A stretch of DNA of 6,226 bases, from contig JAPULF010000073.1 in the NCBI GenBank assembly GCA_027295245.1, forward strand, positions 1 through 6,226, in the 5' to 3' direction. Shown one piece after another: positions 1 through 6,147 of the stretch. The position numbers were made by a program, and so were the translations under genes. This DNA is from Planctomycetota bacterium (GTDB lineage: Bacteria > Planctomycetota > Phycisphaerae > UBA1845 > UTPLA1). The notes under the pieces were generated by a model that searched no databases, was not told the origin of the DNA, and saw only the letters and a list, made by a program, of their open reading frames with translations. Each line of letters starts with the position of its first letter. The stretch's first letter is position 1.

Positions 1-1
1 C

Positions 2-190
2 CGCTCCGTGATCTTCTATCACGATGCCGAACAGGAAGCCGCAGCCAAGGCATCCAAAGACCGCCTCAACACGGCCCGCTTCGCCGGGAGAATCGCGACG
101 GAAATCGCGCCCGCGCCGAGGTTTCACCGCGCCGAAGAATACCACCAGCAATACCTGGAGAAGCGAGGCCGCGCCTCGTGCAACATTTAG
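2..190 (+). CDS. msrA: Peptide-methionine (S)-S-oxide reductase MsrA, C-terminal part
   Basis: This is the last 62 codons of an MsrA gene whose 5' part lies left of the window. MsrA reduces the S epimer of methionine sulfoxide, free or in proteins, back to methionine using thioredoxin. The visible part begins in the family motif RSVIFYH and continues through VTEI-like [13 protein letters not shown] into the hallmark [12 protein letters not shown]. It ends in RASCNI, where the Cys third from the end fits the resolving cysteine that many MsrA proteins carry near the C-terminus. The catalytic GCFWC-type Cys lies outside the window and cannot be checked. The stop is TAG at 188-190. The reading frame is open to the left edge, and the GTG at 8 is an internal Val codon, not the start. 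The gene converges on the - strand genes, so it is not co-transcribed with them. The family call is firm; completeness is unknown. Confidence 0.9.
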   Translation, partial: RSVIFYHDAEQEAAAKASKDRLNTARFAGRIATEIAPAPRFHRAEEYHQQYLEKRGRASCNI

Positions 191-252
191 CACGAATTCT
201 GCAAGGATGGAACCGCCCTTGACAGAGCCCCGAGCGTAGCATTTCAGAGCCC

Positions 253-270
253 TCCCGATGCACATCGGGA
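253..270. terminator. Perfect 8-bp hairpin, candidate terminator after msrA
   Basis: TCCCGATG and CATCGGGA form a perfect inverted repeat around CA; the realistic hairpin is 7 bp with a 4-base loop. It starts 62 bases after the msrA stop. A T run is missing on both sides, so it is not a classical intrinsic terminator. It may instead be a transcript-stabilising hairpin or a member of a dispersed palindromic repeat family. Confidence 0.4.
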
Positions 271-281
271 TAAGCAAGGGG

Positions 282-306
282 TGGCCAGCGGACGATCGAC
301 TGGCCA
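282..306. repeat. Inverted repeat TGGCCAG-N11-CTGGCCA
   Basis: Two perfect 7-base arms (282-288 and 300-306) flank an 11-base spacer, just 11 bases beyond the previous hairpin. A further 5-bp hairpin, CGTCC-CTTTT-GGACG, follows at 326-340. The three structures in about 90 bases could be a structured 3' untranslated region. They could also be chance in GC-rich DNA. Confidence 0.4.
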
Positions 307-650
307 ATAAGACTGCCCACGCGCGCGTCCCTTTTGGACGGGTGAGATTTCAGGCATCCCGCCGATCGGCACTCGCAAACCCGAACGCCGGCGATCTTGT
401 CGGAGTGTGGCGAATTGTCTCCCGAATGATCCGCTTCGTTTCGTCCCGGCCGAACATGACGGGGTCCGAACCCTCCACTGATTCGGACTTCGTCGCCTCG
501 GCCCCGGGGGCCGGCGAATCCGCGGGCAGCTCTATGCCGGCGGCGCCGCCTGTCCCGGTCGCAACGCTGATACTCCCCTGCAAACTTGACCGGACCGGAC
601 GGAGGCGGCGCCCTTGCAACCGGGAGCCCGCGGGTATCGCCGATGAAACT

Positions 651-663
651 CGCGCAACGCGCG
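651..663 (-). terminator. Short GC hairpin after the small secreted-protein gene, weak terminator candidate
   Basis: On the - strand, CGCGC-GTT-GCGCG forms a 5-bp stem with a 3-base loop, 11 bases after the TAG stop at 675-677, and is followed by AGTTTC. The position suits a terminator, but the stem is short and the T run has only three bases. Rho-dependent ending is equally possible. Confidence 0.3.
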
Positions 664-674
664 GCCGGACTACA

Positions 675-1043
675 CTAGGCGCAGCCCGCCGTCAGCGTCA
701 CGAAGTAGTCTGGGCCGGCGAGGGACACCGTAATCGAGCTTCCCTCGCCAACGCCGCCGCAGACCGAGACCGTGTAACTACCGGGGGACAGGTTTTTGAA
801 GACGAAGAACCCGTCCTCGTCGGTCGTCGTTGTTTGGGTTCCACCGCCCGGCCCGTTTCTCACGAGCGTGACGGTGATGCCTTCCACAGGATCGCCGTTC
901 GTATCGAGAACCTCACCCGCAATGACGCTCGCCTGTGGGCGCGGGAATGGAAACCCGGCCCGGGCGGGCGGTGTCGCCACCAAAAGTGCGATGCCCGACA
1001 CAAGGGCCACAACCACGAATACCTGGGTCATGCATTTAGTCAT
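675..1043 (-). CDS. Small secreted protein with one carboxypeptidase-regulatory-like (transthyretin-type) beta-sandwich domain
   Basis: The gene encodes 122 residues. Residues 1-29 look like a Sec signal peptide: a short polar start with Lys3, a hydrophobic core VFVVVALVSGIALLVA, then PPARA before the likely cut at Ala29/Gly30. The rest is a single domain of the CarboxypepD_reg or prealbumin-like kind. It has IAGEVLDTNGDPVEGITVTL (about 41-60), then a turn rich in Gly and Thr, then the signature DEDGFFVFKNLSPGSYTVSV (75-94). Such domains are usually modules on larger proteins (TonB-dependent receptors, adhesins, peptidases), so a standalone one is uncommon. Cys95 and Cys121 could form a disulfide after export. 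The start is ATG at 1043 because AAGGAGG lies 7 bases upstream and the signal peptide begins there. A longer frame to 1358 has no such signals. The role is unknown; binding or structural use in the envelope is inference. It lies 338 bases downstream of the tricorn protease gene on the same strand. Confidence 0.85.
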   Translation of the reverse strand: MTKCMTQVFVVVALVSGIALLVATPPARAGFPFPRPQASVIAGEVLDTNGDPVEGITVTLVRNGPGGGTQTTTTDEDGFFVFKNLSPGSYTVSVCGGVGEGSSITVSLAGPDYFVTLTAGCA

Positions 1044-1050
1044 ATCCGAT

Positions 1051-1057
1051 CCTCCTT
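1051..1057 (-). promoter_or_regulatory. Strong ribosome binding site AAGGAGG
   Basis: AAGGAGG on the - strand is a full match to the anti-Shine-Dalgarno core, 7 bases before the ATG at 1043. It decides the start of the small secreted protein against the upstream in-frame candidates. Confidence 0.9.
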
Positions 1058-1067
1058 CGACCCCTGC

Positions 1068-1095
1068 ACAATAGATAGTCGCTGCGGCGGGTTCC
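1068..1095 (-). promoter_or_regulatory. Tentative promoter of the small secreted-protein gene
   Basis: On the - strand GGAACC (1090-1095) is followed after 16 bases by TATTGT (1068-1073). TATTGT matches TATAAT at four of six positions. GGAACC resembles the GGAAC-type -35 of extracytoplasmic-function sigma factors more than TTGACA, but the -10 then does not fit that class well. Transcription from here would give a leader of about 18 bases holding the ribosome binding site. This is a weak call from position and short matches only. Confidence 0.22.
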
Positions 1096-1303
1096 ACCGA
1101 ACGCCGGGGGAGCCGCGCAGCTCGCAACGAAATCATGCCGACTTGACTACGACCCCAACCAGAATTGACCCAAGCATCGTACCGACAAGCGAGCATGCAT
1201 GCGCACTGGGGTTTTCCCGAGGCGAAGCCTTTGCAGTGCGGAATCGCCGGCAGGCACCCGTTGGGCGGGCGCGCCGAGCCGTTGAGCAGGTGCATAGAGA
1301 GGA

Positions 1304-1330
1304 ATCCCGGGAGCCTCAGCGCGCCGGGAT
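1304..1330 (-). terminator. Inverted repeat downstream of the tricorn gene, possible terminator
   Basis: ATCCCGG (1304-1310) and CCGGGAT (1324-1330) pair perfectly around a 13-base spacer, about 50 bases after the tricorn stop. On the - strand the stem is followed by TTCCTCTCT, a pyrimidine-rich but not pure T tract. Position and stem fit a terminator for the protease transcript, but the loop is long. Confidence 0.35.
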
Positions 1331-1381
1331 CGGTGCAGTTACGATGTTGCGGCATCAATTAGGCAACGAGCCTCTCCGCGC

Positions 1382-4300
1382 CTATTTGTCCTCGTCGCGG
1401 ATGCCCATCGCGCTGCGATCCGGCGGACTCGGCCGGGCCGGAGGCTTGTACGGGTCGCGATTCAACTCCGCGAGAATGTGTTCGATGGCGGCGTCGAGTT
1501 GCGGGTCTCTACCGTCTATCATTTTTGCCGGGTCGTCGATCACCTTGATGTCGGGATCGACCCCGTGGCCCTCGATGCCCCAGGTGCCGTCCTTTTGGTA
1601 ATAACCGAATGTCGGTGCGGAGGTGCTGCCGCCGTCAATGAAGCGGGGGTTGCCGGAGAGGCCGACCAGCCCGCCCCAGGTTCGCATGCCGATCAGCTTG
1701 CCGAGACCCGCCTGTCGGAAATACGCCGGAAATGCGTCGCCGCCGGAGCCGGCCAGCCCGTTGATCAACATGCACTTCGGACCCTGGTGGGCGTCCGGCG
1801 GCCAGGGCCAGTCCTTGCCGTGACGGCGGGCCCAATAGTTGGTGATGGGTCGGTTCAACAGTTCGATGAAGCGCGTTGGAATCTGGCCGCCGCCGTTCCA
1901 GCGTTCATCGATGATCAGGGCCGCCTTGTCGATTTGTCCGAAGAACTGGCGCACAAGTTCGTTCTGTCCCTGACGTCCCGTGTTCGGTACATAGATATAC
2001 CCCACTCGACCGTCCGTCCGCTGTTCGACGTGCGTCCGGTTCTTTTCGATCCAGGCCCGATAGCGAAACGTCGATTCGCTGCCGGTGGTCTTGACCACGA
2101 CATCACGGGCCGCTTCACCCGTGACCGGCTCATCACTGACGGTCAACGTGATCACGCTGTTCGCCAGTCCTTGGAACGCGGCCCAGGGGTCGCGGGTCGT
2201 ATCCAGCGGCACACCGTTGACCGCGAGCAGGTAATCGCCCTCCTTCACGTCCGTGCCGGGCTGGCTCAGCGGCCCGCGGGCGTCCAAGTCCCAGGGAGCG
2301 CCCTGGTAGATCCGGACGATTCGATAGGCGCCTTCCCGAAGTTCGAAGTCGCACCCCAGCATGCCCGTGGACACGCGCGGTTCGGGCTCCACGTCGCCGG
2401 CGCCGCGGACGTAGGCGTGCCCGACGTTGAGTTCGGAGATCATCTCGCCGATGACGTAGGTCACGTCCGCCCGCGACACGCAGTCGTCGAGCATCAAGGC
2501 ATAATGATCTCGCATCGCGGGCCAGTCTACGCCGTGCATATTCGACACATAGAAAAAATCGCGATGTATCCGCCAGGCCTCGTTGAAAATCTGCCGCCAT
2601 TCCTCGCGGGGCTCGATGTAGGTCGTCATGCCGCCGAGCGGGACTGTCTCGTCGGCCTTCTGTTCGGCCGCGGCGTCGACGATGGCATAACCGCCGCCGT
2701 CCTTGCTTACCATGAGTTTCTCGCCGTCCGACGTGATGGCGAAGGCCCCTGATTTTTCCAGGACGGTCTTTTCTTCTTTGTCCTCTTCCTTCTCGGCCTC
2801 GGGGTCGTAGATCCTGATCGACGGCTTCTGGTCCGACCCTCGGGCGGGCCCGCGAACGTAAATCAAATGCCCCTTGTCATTGACGGCCAGGTTGTAGAAG
2901 CTGCCCTTGGACATCGGCAGTTGAACCGCCCTGGACTCGAATCCGTCGATGTCGATCTCCAACGGCTCGATTTCCTTCTTCTTCTTCTTGTCCTTTTCGT
3001 CGTCGTCATCCTTCTCGTCGTCGGACGCCTCGTCCTTGGATTCGCCGTTTTCGTCGTCGTCCTTCTTGTCCTCCCCGTTTTCCTCGTCGTCCCCGTTCTC
3101 TTCTTTTTCGTCGCCCCATTTCTCCTCATCGCTTTTCGGCGCCAGCGGCGAGGCCACGTCGTCGCGCAACGGAACGGTGATCAGGATGTCCGTGTCGGCA
3201 TAGATGAAGGTTGTCCCGACGTCTTCGTACATCGGCGACGAGAAATCACGATTGCTTGCGAAGTACAAAAAATCCCCGTCCCGATCGAACGTCGGCCACG
3301 AGTCGTTGAACACGCCGCTGGTGACCTGATGCCTCTCGCCGCTCTCGAGTTCGAACAACCAGACCGCCGAATTGCGATTATCACCGTTCTTCGTATACGC
3401 GATCCAACGGGAATCGTGGGACCATCGCGGGTTCGGCACGTTGCCCCAGGGATCGGTGTCCACTTGACTGGTTGCGCCCGTCTCGACCGTCAGAACGAAG
3501 AGCGCCCCGGACATGTCGGCGAATGCAATGTGTTTCGAGTCCGGCGACCACGTCGGGTTGTAACGAAAGACCGCTCCGTCCTGCGTCAACTGTCGCGCTT
3601 CGCCCTTGCCGTCCGATTGACGGATGTACAGTTCATACTCTCCGGAGGCATCCGAAAGATACGCGATCCAACGGCCGTCCGGGCTCCACGCCGGGTCGCG
3701 CTCCGCGACGCCGGACGTGCGGGTCAGGTTTCGCGGCGAACCCTCCTTGGCGGGCACGGTCCAGATATCGCCGCGGGCCTCGAACACCGCCCGCTTGCCG
3801 GTCGACGAAACGTTCCAGTTGGCGATCAGCTTGGACGCGTCTGCGGCCCGCCGCCGAATCTTGGGTCGGTCGCCGGGGATTTGTATCTCGACCGGCGTCG
3901 ATCGACGCGTCGCCAAGTCGAGCAGGTACAGGGCGGAGCCGTTCTGAAACACGATTTCACCCCGACCGTCGGGTCCGGGTCCGACGGACGGCCATTTGAC
4001 GTCGAAATCCTTGAAATCGGTGATTTGACGGCGTGTGCCGGCCTCCGTGTCGAACGACCAGATATTCAACCGATGGCTCGGTCCCGCATCGGACAGGTAG
4101 TAGACCGTCTTCCCGTGCCACATCGGTTGCGTGTCGGTGCCTTCCCAGTCGGTGATCTTCCTGGACTGTCGCGACTCGAGGTTGAACAACCAGATGTCCG
4201 TGGCCATGCCGCCGCGATAGCGCTTCCAGGTTCGAAAGTCCCGGCTGTGCGGCGTGTATGCCAACCATTTGCCGTCTGGGCTGATGGCGCCGTTGGCGCC

Positions 4301-4828
4301 GTACGGCACCGGGAGCTTGGACGGCAGCCCGCCGTCCGGCGACGCGGTATACAACTGTGTTTGTCTCCGGAGGCCCGCGAACCCGTTCGTCGAGTACATC
4401 AGGCGGCCGTCCGGCGTCCAGTCGCACAGGGTCTCGTTCGCGGGATGATAGGTCACGCGAAACGCGATTCCTCCGCCGGTCGATATGGTGTAGAGATCGC
4501 GATCACCCTCGTAGTTGCCGACGAATGCGATCGTGGCGTTGTCTTGGCTGAACCGCGGGAACAGTTCCTGGCCGGGCGGGCCGGCCAACGGGGTGGCAAC
4601 TCCTCCCTTGCGCGAGACGAGCCAAAGGTCGTTCGCATAGACGAACACAATCTGCGACGAGCCGACATCGGGAAATCGCAACATGCCGGCATGGGGTCGC
4701 AAGTCGGCTTCGGCCTTTGCCCGGTTGCGGCCGGACGACGGATTCAGATCATCCGCCCCGGCAGCCAGAGGCCCGGTCGATAAGAAAACGGACAGCAAGA
4801 TCAGACGCGCGGGAATTCGAAACAACAC
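1382..4828 (-). CDS. Secreted tricorn-like S41 family protease with PD40 beta-propellers and PDZ domain
   Basis: The gene encodes 1148 residues, against about 1070 in archaeal tricorn protease, a cytosolic serine peptidase that trims oligopeptides. Residues 1-25 are a signal peptide (LILLSVFLSTGPLAAGA, likely cut after Ala25), so this copy is exported, probably to the periplasm. Residues about 45-735 form two beta-propellers, with PD40-type motifs such as WSPDGRWIAY (381-390), WSPDSKHIAF (427-436) and WSHDSRWIAY (469-478). A charged linker interrupts the second propeller at 566-618. The C1 domain (about 738-815) carries ELNVGHAYV with His804. The PDZ domain spans about 820-915. The S41 core (925-1110) has DERWNGGGQ, LAGSGGDAF with likely nucleophile Ser1028, and GIEGHGVDPDI with Glu1086. 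These match the tricorn catalytic set His746, Ser965 and Glu1023. The second dyad residue, Ser745, is Gly803 here. The start is GTG at 4828, chosen for the signal peptide and the GGAGGAGG just upstream. Fold and family are sure; the substrate is unknown. Confidence 0.93.
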   Translation of the reverse strand: MLFRIPARLILLSVFLSTGPLAAGADDLNPSSGRNRAKAEADLRPHAGMLRFPDVGSSQIVFVYANDLWLVSRKGGVATPLAGPPGQELFPRFSQDNATIAFVGNYEGDRDLYTISTGGGIAFRVTYHPANETLCDWTPDGRLMYSTNGFAGLRRQTQLYTASPDGGLPSKLPVPYGANGAISPDGKWLAYTPHSRDFRTWKRYRGGMATDIWLFNLESRQSRKITDWEGTDTQPMWHGKTVYYLSDAGPSHRLNIWSFDTEAGTRRQITDFKDFDVKWPSVGPGPDGRGEIVFQNGSALYLLDLATRRSTPVEIQIPGDRPKIRRRAADASKLIANWNVSSTGKRAVFEARGDIWTVPAKEGSPRNLTRTSGVAERDPAWSPDGRWIAYLSDASGEYELYIRQSDGKGEARQLTQDGAVFRYNPTWSPDSKHIAFADMSGALFVLTVETGATSQVDTDPWGNVPNPRWSHDSRWIAYTKNGDNRNSAVWLFELESGERHQVTSGVFNDSWPTFDRDGDFLYFASNRDFSSPMYEDVGTTFIYADTDILITVPLRDDVASPLAPKSDEEKWGDEKEENGDDEENGEDKKDDDENGESKDEASDDEKDDDDEKDKKKKKEIEPLEIDIDGFESRAVQLPMSKGSFYNLAVNDKGHLIYVRGPARGSDQKPSIRIYDPEAEKEEDKEEKTVLEKSGAFAITSDGEKLMVSKDGGGYAIVDAAAEQKADETVPLGGMTTYIEPREEWRQIFNEAWRIHRDFFYVSNMHGVDWPAMRDHYALMLDDCVSRADVTYVIGEMISELNVGHAYVRGAGDVEPEPRVSTGMLGCDFELREGAYRIVRIYQGAPWDLDARGPLSQPGTDVKEGDYLLAVNGVPLDTTRDPWAAFQGLANSVITLTVSDEPVTGEAARDVVVKTTGSESTFRYRAWIEKNRTHVEQRTDGRVGYIYVPNTGRQGQNELVRQFFGQIDKAALIIDERWNGGGQIPTRFIELLNRPITNYWARRHGKDWPWPPDAHQGPKCMLINGLAGSGGDAFPAYFRQAGLGKLIGMRTWGGLVGLSGNPRFIDGGSTSAPTFGYYQKDGTWGIEGHGVDPDIKVIDDPAKMIDGRDPQLDAAIEHILAELNRDPYKPPARPSPPDRSAMGIRDEDK
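2975..3133 (-). repeat. Low-complexity acidic/lysine-rich linker inside the tricorn-like protease
   Basis: These codons encode residues 566-618. Of 53 residues 29 are Asp or Glu and 12 are Lys; the linker ends in five Lys in a row. The tripeptide Glu-Asn-Gly recurs at 577-579, 583-585 and 593-595, suggesting growth by short duplications. The DNA shows matching imperfect TCGTCGTC and TTCTTCTTC tracts on the + strand. It falls between propeller strands, after TDILITVPL and before IDIDGFESRAVQLP, so it is probably a disordered loop projecting from the propeller. A smaller charged run lies at residues 675-687. Confidence 0.85.
3395..3410 (-). repeat. 16-base direct repeat, copy 1, in a PD40 blade motif
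   Basis: The 16 bases ATACGCGATCCAACGG (+ strand reading) recur exactly at 3659-3674, 264 bases away, which is 88 codons. Both copies encode the RWIAY of PD40 blade motifs (residues 474-478 and 386-390). The spacing equals two blades, so the identity reflects propeller duplication or codon preference, not a mobile element. Confidence 0.7.
3659..3674 (-). repeat. 16-base direct repeat, copy 2, in a PD40 blade motif
   Basis: Exact second copy of the 16-mer at 3395-3410, in the same frame, coding for the RWIAY at residues 386-390 of the tricorn-like protease. Confidence 0.7.
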
Positions 4829-4833
4829 CTGTT

Positions 4834-4842
4834 CCTCCTCCT
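4834..4842 (-). promoter_or_regulatory. Ribosome binding site AGGAGGAGG of the tricorn gene
   Basis: The - strand reads AAAGGAGGAGGAACAG directly before the GTG at 4828. Two overlapping AGGAGG cores lie 8 and 5 bases from the start codon. This supports the GTG start, which also gives a complete signal peptide. Confidence 0.85.
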
Positions 4843-4881
4843 TTAGACAGACAGCGGAATCAGCCGTGCTCGCGGGCGAAT

Positions 4882-4887
4882 ATTATA
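4882..4887 (-). promoter_or_regulatory. Perfect TATAAT -10 box upstream of the tricorn gene
   Basis: TATAAT on the - strand lies 53 bases before the GTG start and would give a leader of roughly 45 bases containing the ribosome binding site. No good TTGACA sits at 16-18 bases; the closest is ATGACG at 4908-4913, with an over-long 20-base spacer. The hit stands out in GC-rich DNA and suggests the protease has its own housekeeping promoter despite following the permease gene in the same direction. Confidence 0.5.
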
Positions 4888-4909
4888 CAGGAATGCGCAG
4901 ACCGTAGCG

Positions 4910-4926
4910 TCATCCCTTGTGGATGA
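4910..4926. repeat. Inverted repeat TCATCC-N5-GGATGA between permease and tricorn genes
   Basis: Perfect 6-base arms (4910-4915 and 4921-4926) flank a 5-base spacer, 74 bases after the permease stop. It overlaps where the -35 region of the tricorn promoter would begin. It has no T tract, so it is a poor terminator; a regulator-binding site is possible but unproven. Confidence 0.3.
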
Positions 4927-4999
4927 GATGCCCTGGCGGCGCGAAACGCGTTTGAGTACCGCGGAAAATCAGAATGCGGCAAGAGTCCGAATGAATCGT

Positions 5000-6133
5000 C
5001 TACTCGTACCGCAAGGCCTCGACGGGCGAGATTCGGGCCGCCCTCCAGGCGGGGGCGGCGCCGCCCAGCAGGCTCAACAGCAGCGCGACGGCAAATGCGA
5101 GCAGAAATGGTACCGCATCGTAGGTCGGCGATACGAACTGATTCATCATCGGCATGTGCGTCGTCAATTCCGCCAGCCCGACGCCGAACACGCAACCCAC
5201 GACGCACGCCACCATGCCGACGCCGGCGGACTCGATCAGGATCATGCCCATGATCCCGCGCTTCGACCAGCCGAGTGCCCGCAGCACGCCGATCTCGCGG
5301 GTGCGTTCGTGGACCGACATCCACATGGTATTGGTCACGATGACGGCCCCGATGACGATCGCCATGAAACCGACGGCCCACACCGCCGATCGCGTGGCAT
5401 CCATGCCAATGTCTACCTTGTTGTATTGCGATGCGTTGGCGACCAGCGCCAGGTCGGGGTGTTTGCCCTCGATGCGATCCATCACTTCGTCCGTGTCTTC
5501 GCCGGGCCGCAGCCGAAGTTGAAACAGGGTTACCTTGCCTTCGCGCTGGGTCAGGGTCTGCAAGAGCGGCAACGACATGACCAAGGCCCCGTTGTGGAAG
5601 ACCACCTCGTTTCGGAAGATCCCGGATACGCGGAAGGTCCGGCCGTACACCTCGATCTCATCGCCGACCTTCTTCTTCGCCGACTTCGCGACCAGGTATC
5701 CGAGGAGCACTTCGTCTTCGCGCTGCATGACGCGACCGTCCGTTAGATGCCGGCGGAACAGTTCGATGTCTTCGACGTGCATGCCGATGACGATCGTGAA
5801 TGCCATATTCTTGAGCCGCGCGAAATGCCCGAGGGCTCCGGTCGCCTTTTCGACGGCCGGATCGGCGAGGAGCTTTGCCTTTGTCTCGTCTTCATCGAGG
5901 ATGCTGAGGAAGTCCCCGGCGATGCCGGCCTGAAACACGATCATCTCGCCGCCGTCGAGCTTGATGGAGGCGTTGACCGCCTGCCACAGCCCGCGGACGA
6001 TCGACGTGAACGCCACGATCGCCACCACGCCCACCGACACGCCGAGGGCCGTCAGGCACGTCCGGACCTTCTGGCGATAGAGATTCCGCCAGGTCATGCC
6101 GCGCAGCGTCAGCGAACGGACGGGGGGGTTCAT
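5000..6133 (-). CDS. ABC transporter permease of the FtsX/MacB type
   Basis: This 377-residue inner-membrane protein has the four-helix layout of MacB/LolC/FtsX permeases. An N-terminal amphipathic segment (SLTLRGMTWRNLYRQ) leads into helix 1 at about 27-47. A large extracytoplasmic domain at about 48-245 follows (MacB_PCD type), then helices at about 249-272, 296-323 and 341-361. The cytoplasmic loop HERTREIGVLRALGWSKRGI (275-294) is the family hallmark that contacts the ATPase. The C-terminus PAWRAARISPVEALRYE is the usual end of this family. Relatives move lipoproteins, antibiotics or peptides, or signal across the membrane by mechanotransmission; the substrate here is unknown. A complete transporter needs an ATP-binding subunit, and none is in the window, so it probably lies upstream past the right edge. 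ATG at 6133 fits family N-termini but has no Shine-Dalgarno; ATG at 6097 (Met13) is an alternative, also without one. The tricorn gene follows after 171 bases on the same strand. Confidence 0.92.
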   Translation of the reverse strand: MNPPVRSLTLRGMTWRNLYRQKVRTCLTALGVSVGVVAIVAFTSIVRGLWQAVNASIKLDGGEMIVFQAGIAGDFLSILDEDETKAKLLADPAVEKATGALGHFARLKNMAFTIVIGMHVEDIELFRRHLTDGRVMQREDEVLLGYLVAKSAKKKVGDEIEVYGRTFRVSGIFRNEVVFHNGALVMSLPLLQTLTQREGKVTLFQLRLRPGEDTDEVMDRIEGKHPDLALVANASQYNKVDIGMDATRSAVWAVGFMAIVIGAVIVTNTMWMSVHERTREIGVLRALGWSKRGIMGMILIESAGVGMVACVVGCVFGVGLAELTTHMPMMNQFVSPTYDAVPFLLAFAVALLLSLLGGAAPAWRAARISPVEALRYE

Positions 6134-6141
6134 ACGAGGCT

Positions 6142-6147
6142 ATTGTA
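6142..6147 (-). promoter_or_regulatory. TACAAT, -10-like box just before the permease start
   Basis: TACAAT (five of six matches to TATAAT) ends 8 bases before the ATG at 6133, so transcription would begin at about the start codon itself. No -35 match is visible at normal spacing. The box may be chance, or it may mark a leaderless transcript, which would agree with the missing ribosome binding site. Confidence 0.2.

Larger units (their letters stand above)
191..674. other. Convergent intergenic region without a convincing gene
   Basis: These 484 bases separate the msrA stop from the stop of the small secreted-protein gene on the other strand. I find no reading frame here with a good start, ribosome binding site or recognisable protein. 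The stretch is rich in short perfect inverted repeats: 253-270, 282-306, 326-340 (CGTCC-N5-GGACG), the 10-base palindrome GCCGATCGGC at 361-370, the 15-base CGGCCCC-G-GGGGCCG at 499-513, and 651-663. Some could end transcription of the two converging genes, although none is followed by a good T run. A TTGACA at 219-224 has no matching -10 box and no gene downstream. The region could also be a decayed gene or 3' untranslated sequence. Confidence 0.6.
1044..1381. other. Noncoding gap between the tricorn protease and small secreted-protein genes
   Basis: This is 338 bases with no supported gene. A - strand frame runs open from the small gene up to 1358, but its predicted extension is Arg/Cys/Pro-rich, has no ribosome binding site and would bury the signal peptide. 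The gap holds the inverted repeat at 1304-1330, the tentative promoter at 1068-1095, the ribosome binding site at 1051-1057 and a small palindrome GCATGCATGC at 1193-1202. Confidence 0.6.

Noticed and set aside
219..224. TTGACA on the + strand as a -35 box
   Set aside because: The best -10 at normal spacing is TTTCAG, a poor match, and no + strand gene follows.
350..619. 89-codon frame on the - strand in the convergent gap
   Set aside because: It starts only with TTG, has no ribosome binding site, and its product (Arg- and Pro-rich ends, low complexity) resembles no known family. It remains possible but is not supported.
1044..1358. N-terminal extension of the small secreted protein
   Set aside because: The frame is open, but the AAGGAGG site and signal peptide place the start at 1043; the extension would bury the signal peptide.
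258..1601. 447-codon open frame on the + strand
   Set aside because: It runs antisense to the small secreted protein and the tricorn 3' end, has no ribosome binding site, and its product is Arg-rich without any recognisable domain. It is a by-product of GC-rich DNA.
1478..2752. 424-codon open frame on the + strand
   Set aside because: It is fully antisense to the conserved PDZ and catalytic domains of the tricorn protease and has no family resemblance or start signals.
4229..4241. GGTTCGAAAGTCC, similar to a tRNA T-arm
   Set aside because: It lies in frame inside the tricorn propeller and no acceptor, D or anticodon arm surrounds it.
2867..4783. 638-codon open frame on the + strand with an apparent membrane segment
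   Set aside because: It is antisense to the tricorn gene. The hydrophobic Leu/Val/Phe run is just the complement of the Asp/Glu/Lys linker codons.
4919..5746. 275-codon open frame on the + strand
   Set aside because: It is antisense to the FtsX/MacB permease, His- and Gln-rich, and without start signals.
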